From the NCBI GenBank assembly GCA_012103455.1, contig WLWT01000001.1, positions 1,288,001 to 1,352,000 on the forward strand: a DNA stretch of 64,000 nt, in the 5' to 3' direction. The translations under genes were made by a program, and so were the position numbers. Numbering within the stretch: the first letter of the stretch is position 1; each line of letters begins with the position of its first letter. Shown here piece after piece: positions 43,169 through 52,478 of the stretch. The notes under the pieces were generated by a model. It did not search any database, was not told the DNA's origin, and saw only the letters and a list, made by a program, of their open reading frames with translations. This stretch comes from Gammaproteobacteria bacterium (GTDB taxonomy: Bacteria; Pseudomonadota; Gammaproteobacteria; HK1).

Positions 43169-44507
43169 AATCGGCTCTTCCCTTCTTTAAGTGGGTGGTT
43201 TAGCATAATCTAAAACACTCACTGCAAAGATGCATCCATGCGCGACAAGAAACTCTATTCTCAAATACTAGGTATTGAAACACCCTGGTTCGTGTCTGAT
43301 GTCGAGCTGTCCCTTCAGGCGCAACAGGTTAAAGTCTTTATTGAGCACACTGGCAAAAAAGGCTGCCAATGCCGTGTTTGCGCTAAGCCCTGTCCGGGTT
43401 ACGACCACATTATCCAGAAGTGGCGGCATTTGGATACCTGTCAGTTCCAAACTATCCTCGTCGCCCGTGTTCCCCGTGTCCAGTGCCCTGAACACAAGGT
43501 GTTGGCCATTGACGTTCCTTGGGCTGAATCAGGCTCCCGATATACAGCCCTGTTCGAAGCCTGGGTCATTGACTGGATCAAAGAGGCAACAATCAGGGCT
43601 GTTGCACGACAAGTGAAGCTTAGCTGGAACGCCATTGATGGTATTGGGCGACGTGCCGTGAACAAGAGGTCTTGCTCGCAGGGATGCCCAATCTCCAAAA
43701 CGACTAGCTGTCGATGAGACCTTTTTCAAAAGCACCACGAATACGTTACGGTAGTGACTGACCGCGATAAAGGCGTTGTTACCCATGTCGCTGATGATCG
43801 TAAAAGCGACAGCCTCAATGAGTATTTTGATACGTTGGCGGATGACGCCAAAAAAGGTATCGAATGTGTGACGATGGATAGGTCCAAAGCTTATATCAAG
43901 TCAGTCAGGCAAACTATTCCGCAGGCAGACCGGAAGATAGCATTTGATAAATTCCCTATTGCCCAGTCCCTGGGTAAAGCGGTTAACAAGGTTCGCATGG
44001 AAGAGAATAAAACCCTTATAAGCAAGGATGTAGAGTGGCTGAAGGGAACTCGTTACAACGGGCTGACAAACCCTGAGAACCTGTCTAAAGAGCAGTGGGA
44101 TAACTTTGAACCACTGAGACACTCAACGCTTAAAACAGCTCGCGCCTGGGCTATTCGTGAACTGGCGATGAGCTTATGGGATTACCCATCCACAGCTTGG
44201 GCAATCAAGGCCTGGAAGAAGTGGTTGAGCCTGGGCTCAGCGATGTCGCCTAGAACCCATCAAGGAAGTGGCCAGAACGATTAAAGCGCATTTGTGGGGC
44301 ATCGTCAACGCTATTGTTCTTAAGGCCAACAATGGACGTGCAGAAGGCATTAACAGCACGATTCGAAGTTTGAAGAATCGAGCGTGTGGTTTCAGAAATC
44401 GTGAACGATATAAGGCAGCGATCTATTTTCATTTGGGAGGGTTGGATTTGTATCCCACTGGCATACATCGCTGAAAACCACCCACTTAAAGAAGGGAAGA
44501 GCCGATT
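43169..44507. mobile_element. ISL3-family element with broken transposase
   Basis: The ends form an inverted repeat (AATCGGCTCTTCCCTTC on the left, its complement on the right at 44504-44507 inward). The plus-strand transposase covers 43238-44474 in three frames: the zinc-ribbon N-terminus (GCQCRVCAKPCPGYDH), then AVDETFFKKHHEYVTVV with MDRSKAYIKSVRQTIPQA, then KANNGRAEGINSTIRSLKNRA. Frameshifts lie near 43650 and 44260. No target duplication was found, so one side may have been rearranged. Confidence 0.88.
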
Positions 44508-44677
44508 GGTGGTATTGCTCTATTTGCGCAGGCCTTAGCATCGTGTCACTCCGAAAGTCATGCTCTTTAACAGTGTGCCACGAGGTTGATGGGCCGGCCA
44601 TTGGCGGCGAAGTCTTGCCGTCACTGCCGGCATGATATTCTCAGCCGGGGTGCGTCTGCTAGAGGAACTCTTCTCAC

Positions 44678-45136
44678 GTGAACCGAGCCGACCGAAAATT
44701 GCTGGAACTGATGCAATCTGACGTGGACTTACCCGTTCGCAAGCTGGCGGAGAAGGTGGGGCTTTCAACTACGGCTTGTTGGAACCGTATTCGGCGCATG
44801 GAGGAGGCTGGCGTTATCACCAAGCGTGTGGCGCTGGTCGATCCGGCCAGGGTGGGGGTTGGGCTCTGTGTATTCGTGAGCATCCGCACGCGGGAGCATT
44901 CGAGCGAATGGCTGGCGGGTTTTGCTGAGCGTGTGGCCGCTATGCCAGAGGTGGTGGAGTTCTACCGCATGGCGGGAGATGTTGACTATATGTTGCGCGT
45001 GCTGGTTCCGGATATGATCGCTTTTGACCAGTTCTACAAAAATCTTATCAAGGATACCTCGCTCGCCGATGTCACCTCCAGATTCGCCATGGAACTCATC
45101 AAGCACACCACCGCTGTTCCTATTCCGCCGGGTTAA
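44678..45136 (+). CDS. Lrp/AsnC-family transcriptional regulator
   Basis: A 152-aa regulator. The N-terminal winged HTH (DRKLLELMQSDVDLPVRKLAEKVGLSTTACWNRIRRMEEAGVI) is followed by the RAM ligand-binding domain (VGLCVFVSIRTREHSSEWLAGFAERVAAMPEVVEFYRMAGDVDYMLRVLV). GAGGA precedes a GTG start. It is GC-rich like the main genome, although both flanks are AT-rich IS debris, so it is a native gene stranded between insertions. It is convergent with an acyl-CoA dehydrogenase fragment, and its target gene is not evident. Confidence 0.93.
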   Translation: MNRADRKLLELMQSDVDLPVRKLAEKVGLSTTACWNRIRRMEEAGVITKRVALVDPARVGVGLCVFVSIRTREHSSEWLAGFAERVAAMPEVVEFYRMAGDVDYMLRVLVPDMIAFDQFYKNLIKDTSLADVTSRFAMELIKHTTAVPIPPG

Positions 45137-45369
45137 GCCACCCAGCCCGGCAGTGCGGCGGCCTGTTCGCGGATCCGTTCCGGGGTACCCAATTCTTTGG
45201 GCACGGTGCGGGCGGCGATGCCATGGCTGGCCAGCAAGTGTTGCCACTGCGCGATGTTGGGGTGGCGCGCGTATTCCTGCGGTTGTTTGTGGCCGGGGGC
45301 TTTTAGAAACGCACGGATCTCTTGCCGGGACGTTTCGTATTGGGGTCCGTAGGACAGATCCATCAGCAA
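45133..45369 (-). pseudogene. Acyl-CoA dehydrogenase N-terminal fragment
   Basis: MDLSYGPQYETSRQEIRAFL followed by HLLASHGIAARTVPKELG is the beginning of an acyl-CoA dehydrogenase. The frame then turns into an unrelated tail (REQAAALPGWVA) and stops after 78 codons, against ~380 in intact enzymes. The FAD-binding domains are absent. It overlaps the Lrp stop by four bases. Confidence 0.75.
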
Positions 45370-45498
45370 TTCCCGAACAATTGATTAATGTCGATAATAT
45401 CAAGGGGTAGAGAGTCTTCTACTCATTTTATTGCCTTGATATAATGTGATATTCTAGCTAACCTAGCCTCGTTATAAGCTTTGCGAGGGCGCTCTATA

Positions 45499-46760
45499 AT
45501 GTCTTCCCCGTCATCGGTCCAAATCATTTCACGCTCAGGCCATCGGATTAAGTTTGAAGTAGAGATGGAGTTAACGGGCTCATTGCTGGATATGGAAAGC
45601 ACGATTTTATCGGTGAGCAACCAATTGGGTTGCTCTGCGACAGCCCAAGCCCTTCATCGCTTTGATACCGATGGCAGTCCAATCGAGGTGAGCGGTATAA
45701 CACTCACTTCACGCACGCAAAGCAACAAAACGTATTATTCGCCCTATGGACCCGTCGATGTTGTCCGCCCTGTGTACCAAACATCTAAGGGGGGTCGCAT
45801 CTACTGTCCAATGGAAGCCTCAGCGCGGGTCATGCAAAATGCAACCCCGCGCATGGCCAAGCTATTGTCAAGCAAGTATGCCCGGTTGAACGCCAATGAA
45901 GCCCGCCATGACCTTGCGGATAATCATGGCTGCAAGATTTCAGTGAATGATTGACAAAAAGTGGCTGAGCAGGTCGGTGCGATTGCCCAAGCCAAGGAGG
46001 AGGTATGGCCAAGGAGACGGTATGGAAGCCTCACACGCCTGAGTTTGATGAGGCGGTAGAAGTCGTAAGCATGAGTCTGGACGGTGCGATGGTGCCAATG
46101 CGAGGGGGTGTTTGGCGAGAAGCGATGGTGGGTTGTATCTCGTTGTATGACGGTGAAGGGCAGCGGTTACACAGCATTTATTTAGGGGCTTGTGCGCAAT
46201 AGGGCAAGACGTCATTGAAACAGCGGTTTATGGCGGAGGCTGAACACGTCAAGTCGCTTTACCCCAATGCTACTCGAGTGGGCATTGCTGACGGGGCGAG
46301 TGATAACTGACCGTTATTAACCCCCTTGACGGAGCATCAGATTTTGGATGTCTATCATGCAACACAATATCTGGCGCAGGCGGCTAACGGCGCCCATCGG
46401 GACAAAACAGGGCAGTCAAAACGAAAAGCTTGGTTAAAAGAGCAATGCCGCACACTCAAGCACCAAAGCAATGGCGCACAGAAGGTGCTCAATGAATTGA
46501 AAAGAGTGAGTCGTAAGCGCCTAACGGCAGATAACAAAGAAAAAGTCAAAGACGCCATCAGATACTTCACCAACCATCTGTCTATGATGGACTATGGGCG
46601 ATATCGTGAGCAGCACTTTCCAATCGGCTCTGGTGTCACGGAAGCAGCCTGTAAGACGTTAATTAAACAGCGCCTGTGTCGTTCGGGTATGAGATGGAAA
46701 GATAAAGGTTTGAAGACAGTATTGAGCTTACGCGCGTTAGTGCTGACTCAAAGTCGATAG
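45499..46760 (+). pseudogene. ISKra4-family transposase, inactivated
   Basis: The N-terminus (SGHRIKFEVEMELTGSLLDMESTI), YYSPYGPVDVVRPVYQTSKGG, VSMSLDGAMVPMRGGVWREAMVG and the C-terminal HFPIGSGVTEAACKTLIKQRLCRSGMRWK are diagnostic of ISKra4 transposases. At least four stops or frameshifts interrupt it (after 45951, around 46198, near 46310). The left flank up to ~45370 is AT-rich and probably part of the element; no clear ends were located. Confidence 0.88.
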
Positions 46761-46809
46761 CAGCAATTTTGGGAGCGCATCAACCAATGCGAGATTGGGG
46801 ATTTGGTTT

Positions 46810-47618
46810 AGATGGAACATTATTTTAAGGCAATACCCATCGGGCAGGTATCGGCTTTAGGGCCGGTTAAAATCAGCGTCTGATCCGAGGTGATGCCCTG
46901 CTCTTTATTCACCGGATGGCGAGAAATCACTCGATATTTTGTATTGGCTTTCAACCGTGTGACGAAATAAATCTCCTTTGAATTGAGCCAGTTAAACCAC
47001 GTGAAGTCCGTATAGCCACGATCAAACACCACAAATAGGGCCCGCATCCAGCTCTAAACTACGACCTTGTGTAATATCTTGTTGTTTGCCTTCGGTAATA
47101 GTCATGAAAGCCGGTAAAAAACCATCATGGGCTAGACCAACATGTCATTTAATCGCGCCTTTGGTCTTGCGAAATTTAGCCCAAGGAAATAGTGATAAGC
47201 ATCAATCGATGGTCGATGCATCCAAGGAATAAAGCTTATTTTTAAAGCGAAACCCATCCTTAAGCGCCAAGCTTTGACATCGTGCCAGTCGCTTCCAAAA
47301 TAATCCTTCGTAGAGTGGATAAGGCTGTTGCTCGTTAATACGAGCCAGAGAACTTCGGCTGACCTTAGCGATACCCAAATGGTAACTTTTGCGGCGTTGT
47401 TTATCCAGATTGCTGACAATATCTCGCAAACTACAGCGACCGGCGAGTTGGGCAAAACTCAACGCCACAAACTGTGACCAGCGTGACATTGTCCTCAATA
47501 CACGGCCTTTATGGTGGGTTTTTGCAAGCGTTTCAAATTCATGTCTAGAAATCAGTTTTAGTCGCTGTGAAAATATCCTGTTGATATTGAAAGATATTCT
47601 GGACCTCCATTCTAACAA
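46810..47618 (-). pseudogene. IS4-family transposase, truncated and frameshifted
   Basis: The N-terminal DUF4372-type region (FETLAKTHHKGRVLRTMSRWSQFVALSFAQLAGRCSLRDIV) leads to YSLDAST, after which the frame shifts several times. FDRGYTDFTWFNWLNSKEIYFVTRLKANT represents the second Asp region of the DDE domain. The end is missing; the ISKra4 remnant begins within ~50 bases. It is non-functional. Confidence 0.85.
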
Positions 47619-47686
47619 ATCAGCGCAGAATAGTCTTTGATTCCAAGCTCATTCAAAAGTTTGTGGGACAGCGATGTTTTTAGATA

Positions 47687-48798
47687 TACTAATTCGGAAA
47701 AAAATTACCCGACATTAATTCAGAATATATCTGACATGCTTTTCATAGAAAAACCGTTTAATTATTTGCGTATTCTGTTGCAGTGAGTGCAACACCGAAC
47801 GAGCCAAGGCCATCAGTTGCTCCTTTGTAGCCACCACTGTCCGCCCAATTCGTTGGCTTTTTACATGATGCCATACTAGCTCATCAGGATTGAGTTCCGG
47901 TGAATACGGCGGTAACCATACTAACGTGAGCTTACCTTGGCTATTGCGGACAAATTCTTGCACTTTCTTGGCTCGATGAATTCGATGGCCATCAACAATC
48001 AAATAGACCGATCGCTTGGCGTTGTGCAACAAACGCCTTAGAAAGTCGATAAAAACGTCTGCGGTTACCCGTGATTCAGTTACCATGAAACGCAGGTGAC
48101 CCTTCGGCGAAACGGCTGACAGCCTATTCACGCTAAAGCGCCGACCCGTTTTCGCTACAACTGGCGTATCACCCCGTACCCCCCAAGTGGTACCACGATG
48201 ATAATCCGACCGGATCGTCGATTCGTCGCCAAAATAGACCCGCGCTCGGCGCCTTTTCGCTTCTCGTTGTACTTCAGGCCAAGTTTCTCTTAACCATACC
48301 TTAACCTGATCAGGGTTTTGCTCGTATGCCTTAAACCGAGGGCGCTGCGCACTCATCCCCAAACGAGACAGGATATTGCCCACCGAGCGCTCGCTGACCT
48401 CGATGCCAAATTTATCTTTCAGTAATATCTGAATCATCGAGCGTGTCCACAAGGCATCGTGAAAATCCAATTGCAACGGATTCGTTTTAACTAGTTCACG
48501 TAAGCGATCCGCATATTCATCGGGACACTTTCTTGGGCGACCCGTGATCTTGCCGGTGGACAGCGCCTGTTCACCACCTTGCTCATATCTGGATAACCAA
48601 TCGTCAATGCAAGAACGATGAAATCCGAGGGCTTTAATTACTTTTTCAGGGCTTTCACCCGATAATACTTGCGCAACCGCGTGCCTGCGGATGGCTTCTC
48701 GCGCGGAATGGGGCAGTGAGCGACCGTCTGTCTTTTTCATAGCATCACTATAACACATTTTATTAATTTGTGTCGGGTAATTTTTTGCCGAAGTAGTA
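47687..48798. mobile_element. IS630-family element, copy 2 (intact)
   Basis: A 1112-bp element with ends TACTAATTCGG and CCGAAGTAGTA, consistent with IS630 insertion at TA. It has the same orientation as copy 1 and carries a complete transposase. The two copies bracket about 4.8 kb that contains the ISL3, ISKra4 and IS4 remnants and the Lrp gene. Confidence 0.93.
47715..48740 (-). CDS. IS630-family transposase
   Basis: An intact DDE transposase of about 341 aa. N-terminal HTH region: PHSAREAIRRHAVAQVLSGESPEKVIKALGFHRSCIDDWLSRYEQGG. Catalytic domain: VYFGDESTIRSDYHRG (first Asp), IVDGHRIHRAKKVQEFV (second Asp) and VWLPPYSPELNPDELVWHHVK (final Glu context NPDE). ATG at 48740 is preferred over 48758. 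It can probably mobilise itself and copy 1. Confidence 0.94.
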   Translation of the reverse strand: MKKTDGRSLPHSAREAIRRHAVAQVLSGESPEKVIKALGFHRSCIDDWLSRYEQGGEQALSTGKITGRPRKCPDEYADRLRELVKTNPLQLDFHDALWTRSMIQILLKDKFGIEVSERSVGNILSRLGMSAQRPRFKAYEQNPDQVKVWLRETWPEVQREAKRRRARVYFGDESTIRSDYHRGTTWGVRGDTPVVAKTGRRFSVNRLSAVSPKGHLRFMVTESRVTADVFIDFLRRLLHNAKRSVYLIVDGHRIHRAKKVQEFVRNSQGKLTLVWLPPYSPELNPDELVWHHVKSQRIGRTVVATKEQLMALARSVLHSLQQNTQIIKRFFYEKHVRYILN

Positions 48799-48986
48799 GC
48801 TTTATACTGGTGGGTGATTTAAATAAGTATACTTTAACTGATGCCTCACGCCGCCTGTTTTCGAGGAAACTCGATAGCGCTGCATTCCAGAGCGCTTTAA
48901 GCGTTCGGTGGTCAGGGTTTTGCAAGTCGCTTCGACAATACCCGAAACCTATATATGCCACTTACGTTCCGTATAGGACAATACAC
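48799..48986. other. Short spacer between IS630 copy 2 and the LacI gene
   Basis: A minus-strand stretch (SDLQNPDHRTLKALWNAAL) is coding-like and may be a transposase remnant, but I cannot place it. Base composition returns to GC-rich near 48950. Confidence 0.3.
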
Positions 48987-49982
48987 TCAGATCCTGTGCA
49001 CCGATCGCCGCTCGATGATCTGCCCGGACAGCAAGGTAGGCACTATAGGCTCAGAGTTTTCTAAATGTCGGACTAGCTGTGAGGCGACTTCATAACCCAT
49101 GCGCCTGGCCGGCAAGTTTATGGTGGTCAATGGGGGAACCACATGTTCCGACCAGTCCAGGTTGTCGAATCCCATGACGGATATGTCATCAGGTATTCGA
49201 AACCCTGCCTGCGCTAGTGCGAAGTACGTGCCGAGTGCCAGTACGTCGGAAAAACACAGGATGGCAGTGTATTGGCGCCCGGATCGCAAGAGCTTGTGAA
49301 CTGCGTGTTTGCCGCCAGCCACGTTCAGGGTGGTCTCGAAGAAATCGAGCGCTGGATGTTCTTGACTGGCTGAGAGTGCACCTGTTTTGCGTGCCTGAGT
49401 GCGGTCGCTTTGCGCCAGCGGGCCATGGATTACCGCGATCCGCGCATGCCCCCGAGCGGCGAGAAATTCCACCGCCTGGGCAGCGAGGGCGGTGTTGTCA
49501 TAACCGATGGTGGCGCTCGTATTTCGCAGATCCCAGATCGAGGTCAAAACATGGGGCACGCTGCGGCGTTCAAACATGTTGTACAGCTCATCGCTATGGG
49601 CCGCACCCGTCAAGATGAATGCCTCGGCGCCCATCCCTAGGAGTTTTTTTGCTGCTTTTAATTCCTCGATCTCGTCGGCATTAGAGATGGCCATCACCAG
49701 CGAGTAGTTACGTTCACTCAACGCTTGTTCTATCGCGGCAATATATTTGGCGAAGACCGAGTGCTCGATGGTTGGAATAATGGCGGCAATGGTGCGCGAC
49801 TTGTTGGTCGAAAGCGCCCGCGCCGCTGGATTGGGAACGTAGTCCAGTTTCGCGCAGGCTTTTAGCACCCGCTCCCTGGTGGGCTGGCTCACGTTGGTCG
49901 CGCCGTTGACGACCCGTGATACCGTGGCGATCGATAATCCCGCCTCTTTGGCAACATCGCGAATTTTGCCGATTTTTCTCAA
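48987..49982 (-). CDS. LacI-family transcriptional repressor
   Basis: A 331-aa regulator. The N-terminal LacI HTH is IGKIRDVAKEAGLSIATVSRVVNGATNVSQPTRERVLKAC, and the hinge PNPAARALSTNKSRTIA leads to a periplasmic-binding-like effector domain. A TTG start at 49982 follows GGAGG with six bases between, and this puts the HTH at the usual position; longer frames upstream lack support. It is divergent from the DUF1989-GcvT/ABC operon, whose promoter holds a LacI-type operator. The inducer is probably a substrate or product of that operon, by analogy an amine or amino acid derivative. Confidence 0.93.
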   Translation of the reverse strand: MRKIGKIRDVAKEAGLSIATVSRVVNGATNVSQPTRERVLKACAKLDYVPNPAARALSTNKSRTIAAIIPTIEHSVFAKYIAAIEQALSERNYSLVMAISNADEIEELKAAKKLLGMGAEAFILTGAAHSDELYNMFERRSVPHVLTSIWDLRNTSATIGYDNTALAAQAVEFLAARGHARIAVIHGPLAQSDRTQARKTGALSASQEHPALDFFETTLNVAGGKHAVHKLLRSGRQYTAILCFSDVLALGTYFALAQAGFRIPDDISVMGFDNLDWSEHVVPPLTTINLPARRMGYEVASQLVRHLENSEPIVPTLLSGQIIERRSVHRI

Positions 49983-50076
49983 TGTGCAACCTCCCGCCCA
50001 CGAGTGTATCTGTATGCTTACCCCTCGCATCATCCGATTGGATCTCCGAATGTTAAATTGGCCCCCAAGTACAAGT

Positions 50077-50105
50077 TTGACTGCCACTATGAAACCGGTT
50101 ACATT
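50077..50105 (+). promoter_or_regulatory. Sigma70-like promoter with embedded LacI-type operator
   Basis: TTGACT at 50077-50082 and TACATT at 50100-50105 are separated by 17 bases. Within and over them, ATGAAACCGGTTACAT (50089-50104) is a near-perfect palindrome centred on AACCGGTT, the CG-centred form usual for LacI-family operators. Repressor bound here would block RNA polymerase directly. The expected transcript start (~50111-50113) is only a few bases before the ATG at 50115. Confidence 0.72.
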
Positions 50106-50114
50106 ACACCACTC

Positions 50115-52478
50115 ATGAGTGCTCAGGCAAAAGATGTAACTATTCCCATCCCTGTGTTGCACACACCTATGCAAAGCAAGCTTGAGCGGCGGCGCTATGT
50201 GGGCTTAAAAACGCCAAACCGCCTGAAGCTGGATGTGCGTTGGGGCGAGGCCGGGAGCATTTCGGTGCGCGCTAACTCCATCGTTTCCATCACCAATGTC
50301 GATGGCGGTGCGCCATGCTTAGTGACGGCAATTGACGGTGCGGCGCGCACCTTCACTACTGCTGCGCTCCAGGTGCCTGGCGCTTTATCACAACCGATGG
50401 ATGCCACGGTATTCGACAGCCGCGCCATGGCGTCGATTGCTGCAAGCCGCGGTTCGACGCTCGATGAGGCGCAAGTCTTCAGCCTGTTTGATGGCGCCTC
50501 GTCCGCCGGTGAGATTTTTCTCTTCAAGACCACCGCCGATACGGCGCTATTTGTTATCGCGCCTGTCGCTCGAGCTTTCATGTATGCCGGTGGTGGTGGC
50601 TGCTTTAGCGTTCGCATTCAAGGCGAGGCCGGGGATAGTGCCGAACACTTGCTGCCCGAGCCACTTGGCCGGGTGGTCGATGAATGGCGTGTACATCGCG
50701 GCACGGCAAAAGCCTACCAAGTCGAACGAGGTCAGTTCATTCAGATCATTGATGTAGAGGGCCAGCAATGCTCCGACTTCATGGCCATGTGTGCCGATGC
50801 GTTGGAGCGGGGTTTGGAACGCCACATCGACTCGACTGTTTCACGCACGATGGTGCGCGGCGCTTATCCGATGCCGGGTTTGCATGACAAGTTCTTCGAT
50901 CAGGACATCCGCCCGTTATTAGCCGTGCGCCAAGATACGGTCGGCCGGCATGACACGTTCGCGCTCGCTTGCACTGCCCGCGGTTACGAGGAGCGCGGCT
51001 TTCCTGGACATCTGAACTGTTCCGATAATATCAGCGCTGCTTATGCTGCTTTCGGCATCGGGCGGCGCCGGGCTTGGCCGGCGATCAATTTTTTCTTCAA
51101 CTCCTGGATCGACCGGGCCAACAACAATATCGCCGCCGATGAGGCGTGGTCGCGACCCGGTGATTATGTGGTATTGCAAGCGCTTACCGATTTGGTCTGC
51201 GTTTCAACCGCCTGTCCGGACGATATTGACCCGATCAATGGTTGGAATCCAACCGATATTCACGTACGGATCTACGAGAAAGACTCGTCCATTACTCACT
51301 CCGTGTGCTGGCGCGCGCAACCCGATGATGATGGGACATTGACCAAACATTCCGCTTTTCACCCCTGTACATCCAAGCTGACCAGCGGCTATGCCGTGTC
51401 GCGCGATCTGTGGTTGGCAACGCACTACGATGCGACTGGCGCTGTCGAGGAGTATTGGGCTTGCCGCAACCGTGCCACGCTTCAGGACATGTCCAGTCTT
51501 TTGAAATTCGATGTGGTGGGGCCGGATGCCGAACAGTTGCTGCAACATTGTTTGACGCGCGATGTCTCCAAGCTGTCTCAGCACCGTGGCCTCTACGCGT
51601 TGATGTGCGATGAGCGCGGCAGCGTGTTGGACGATGGCACGTTGTTTCGCTTGGAACCTACCGCTTTTCGCTGGTGTTGCGGCTCCCATGATTCGGCGTT
51701 GCATCTGCGGGAACAGGCGCAACGCCTCGATCTGACCGTCCACGTTCTCTCGCTGGGTCACAAGATGCAAAATCTTGCGCTCCAGGGGCCGCGTTCACGA
51801 GATATCCTGCGCCATGTCGTCTTCACCCAACCGGCCCGTCCGGCGCTGGATAATCTGAAATGGTTCGGTTTTACCATCGCCAGATTGTACGACCGCGATG
51901 GTCCCGCGTTCATGTTGTGCCGTACAGGATTTACCGGCGAGCTCGGCTATGAGATTTTCTGTGATCGCAATGACGCCGAAGCCATCTGGGAAGGATTGAC
52001 GGCAGCAGGGGAACCGTACGGATTGGCGCCCATGGGAGGGCAGGCGCTAGCCATGCTGCGGGTGGAAGCCGGTCTTATGATCGCCGGGGCGGAGTTCGGG
52101 CCGGATGTGGATGCGATGGAATCCGGTCTGGGCTTCGCGGTGGATTTCAAGAAAGAAGCTTTCATCGGCAAAGCTGCGCTCGAGCGTAACAACGCCGCGC
52201 CGCGCCGCAAGCTGGTGGGTTTGTGCTTTGCCGGCAATGAAGCGCCAGCCCATGGTGATGGCGTTTATCTGGGGCGCGAGCAGATCGGTGTTGTCACTAG
52301 CGCGTGTTATTCGCCGCAACTGACCCACGCTATCGCCATGGCGCGCGTAGCGATCGAAAACAGCGATGTGGGCGCCGAATTGGAAGTGGGCACGCTTGAT
52401 GGGCGCATGAAGCGCCTGCCTTGCGTTGTTGCAACGCTACCGTTTATCGATCCTAAACGCGAGAAACCCAGGGCGTGA
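50115..52478 (+). CDS. DUF1989 - aminomethyltransferase (GcvT) fusion protein
   Basis: About 787 aa. Residues ~1-170 form a beta-rich region. Residues ~185-430 are DUF1989/urea-carboxylase-associated-like, with GQQCSDFMAMC, SRTMVRGAYPMPGLHDKFFDQD, CSDNISAAYAAFGIG and CPDDIDPINGWNPTDIHVRIYEK. Residues ~445-787 are a GcvT-type folate-binding aminomethyltransferase (FDVVGPDAEQLLQHCLTRDV, FMLCRTGFTGELGYEIFCD, LRVEAGLMIAGAEFG, GLGFAVDFKKEAFIGK). It probably demethylates or cleaves a methylated amine using tetrahydrofolate. No Shine-Dalgarno is visible, in keeping with a nearly leaderless mRNA. The stop overlaps the ABC ATPase start (GTGA). Confidence 0.85.
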   Translation: MSAQAKDVTIPIPVLHTPMQSKLERRRYVGLKTPNRLKLDVRWGEAGSISVRANSIVSITNVDGGAPCLVTAIDGAARTFTTAALQVPGALSQPMDATVFDSRAMASIAASRGSTLDEAQVFSLFDGASSAGEIFLFKTTADTALFVIAPVARAFMYAGGGGCFSVRIQGEAGDSAEHLLPEPLGRVVDEWRVHRGTAKAYQVERGQFIQIIDVEGQQCSDFMAMCADALERGLERHIDSTVSRTMVRGAYPMPGLHDKFFDQDIRPLLAVRQDTVGRHDTFALACTARGYEERGFPGHLNCSDNISAAYAAFGIGRRRAWPAINFFFNSWIDRANNNIAADEAWSRPGDYVVLQALTDLVCVSTACPDDIDPINGWNPTDIHVRIYEKDSSITHSVCWRAQPDDDGTLTKHSAFHPCTSKLTSGYAVSRDLWLATHYDATGAVEEYWACRNRATLQDMSSLLKFDVVGPDAEQLLQHCLTRDVSKLSQHRGLYALMCDERGSVLDDGTLFRLEPTAFRWCCGSHDSALHLREQAQRLDLTVHVLSLGHKMQNLALQGPRSRDILRHVVFTQPARPALDNLKWFGFTIARLYDRDGPAFMLCRTGFTGELGYEIFCDRNDAEAIWEGLTAAGEPYGLAPMGGQALAMLRVEAGLMIAGAEFGPDVDAMESGLGFAVDFKKEAFIGKAALERNNAAPRRKLVGLCFAGNEAPAHGDGVYLGREQIGVVTSACYSPQLTHAIAMARVAIENSDVGAELEVGTLDGRMKRLPCVVATLPFIDPKREKPRA

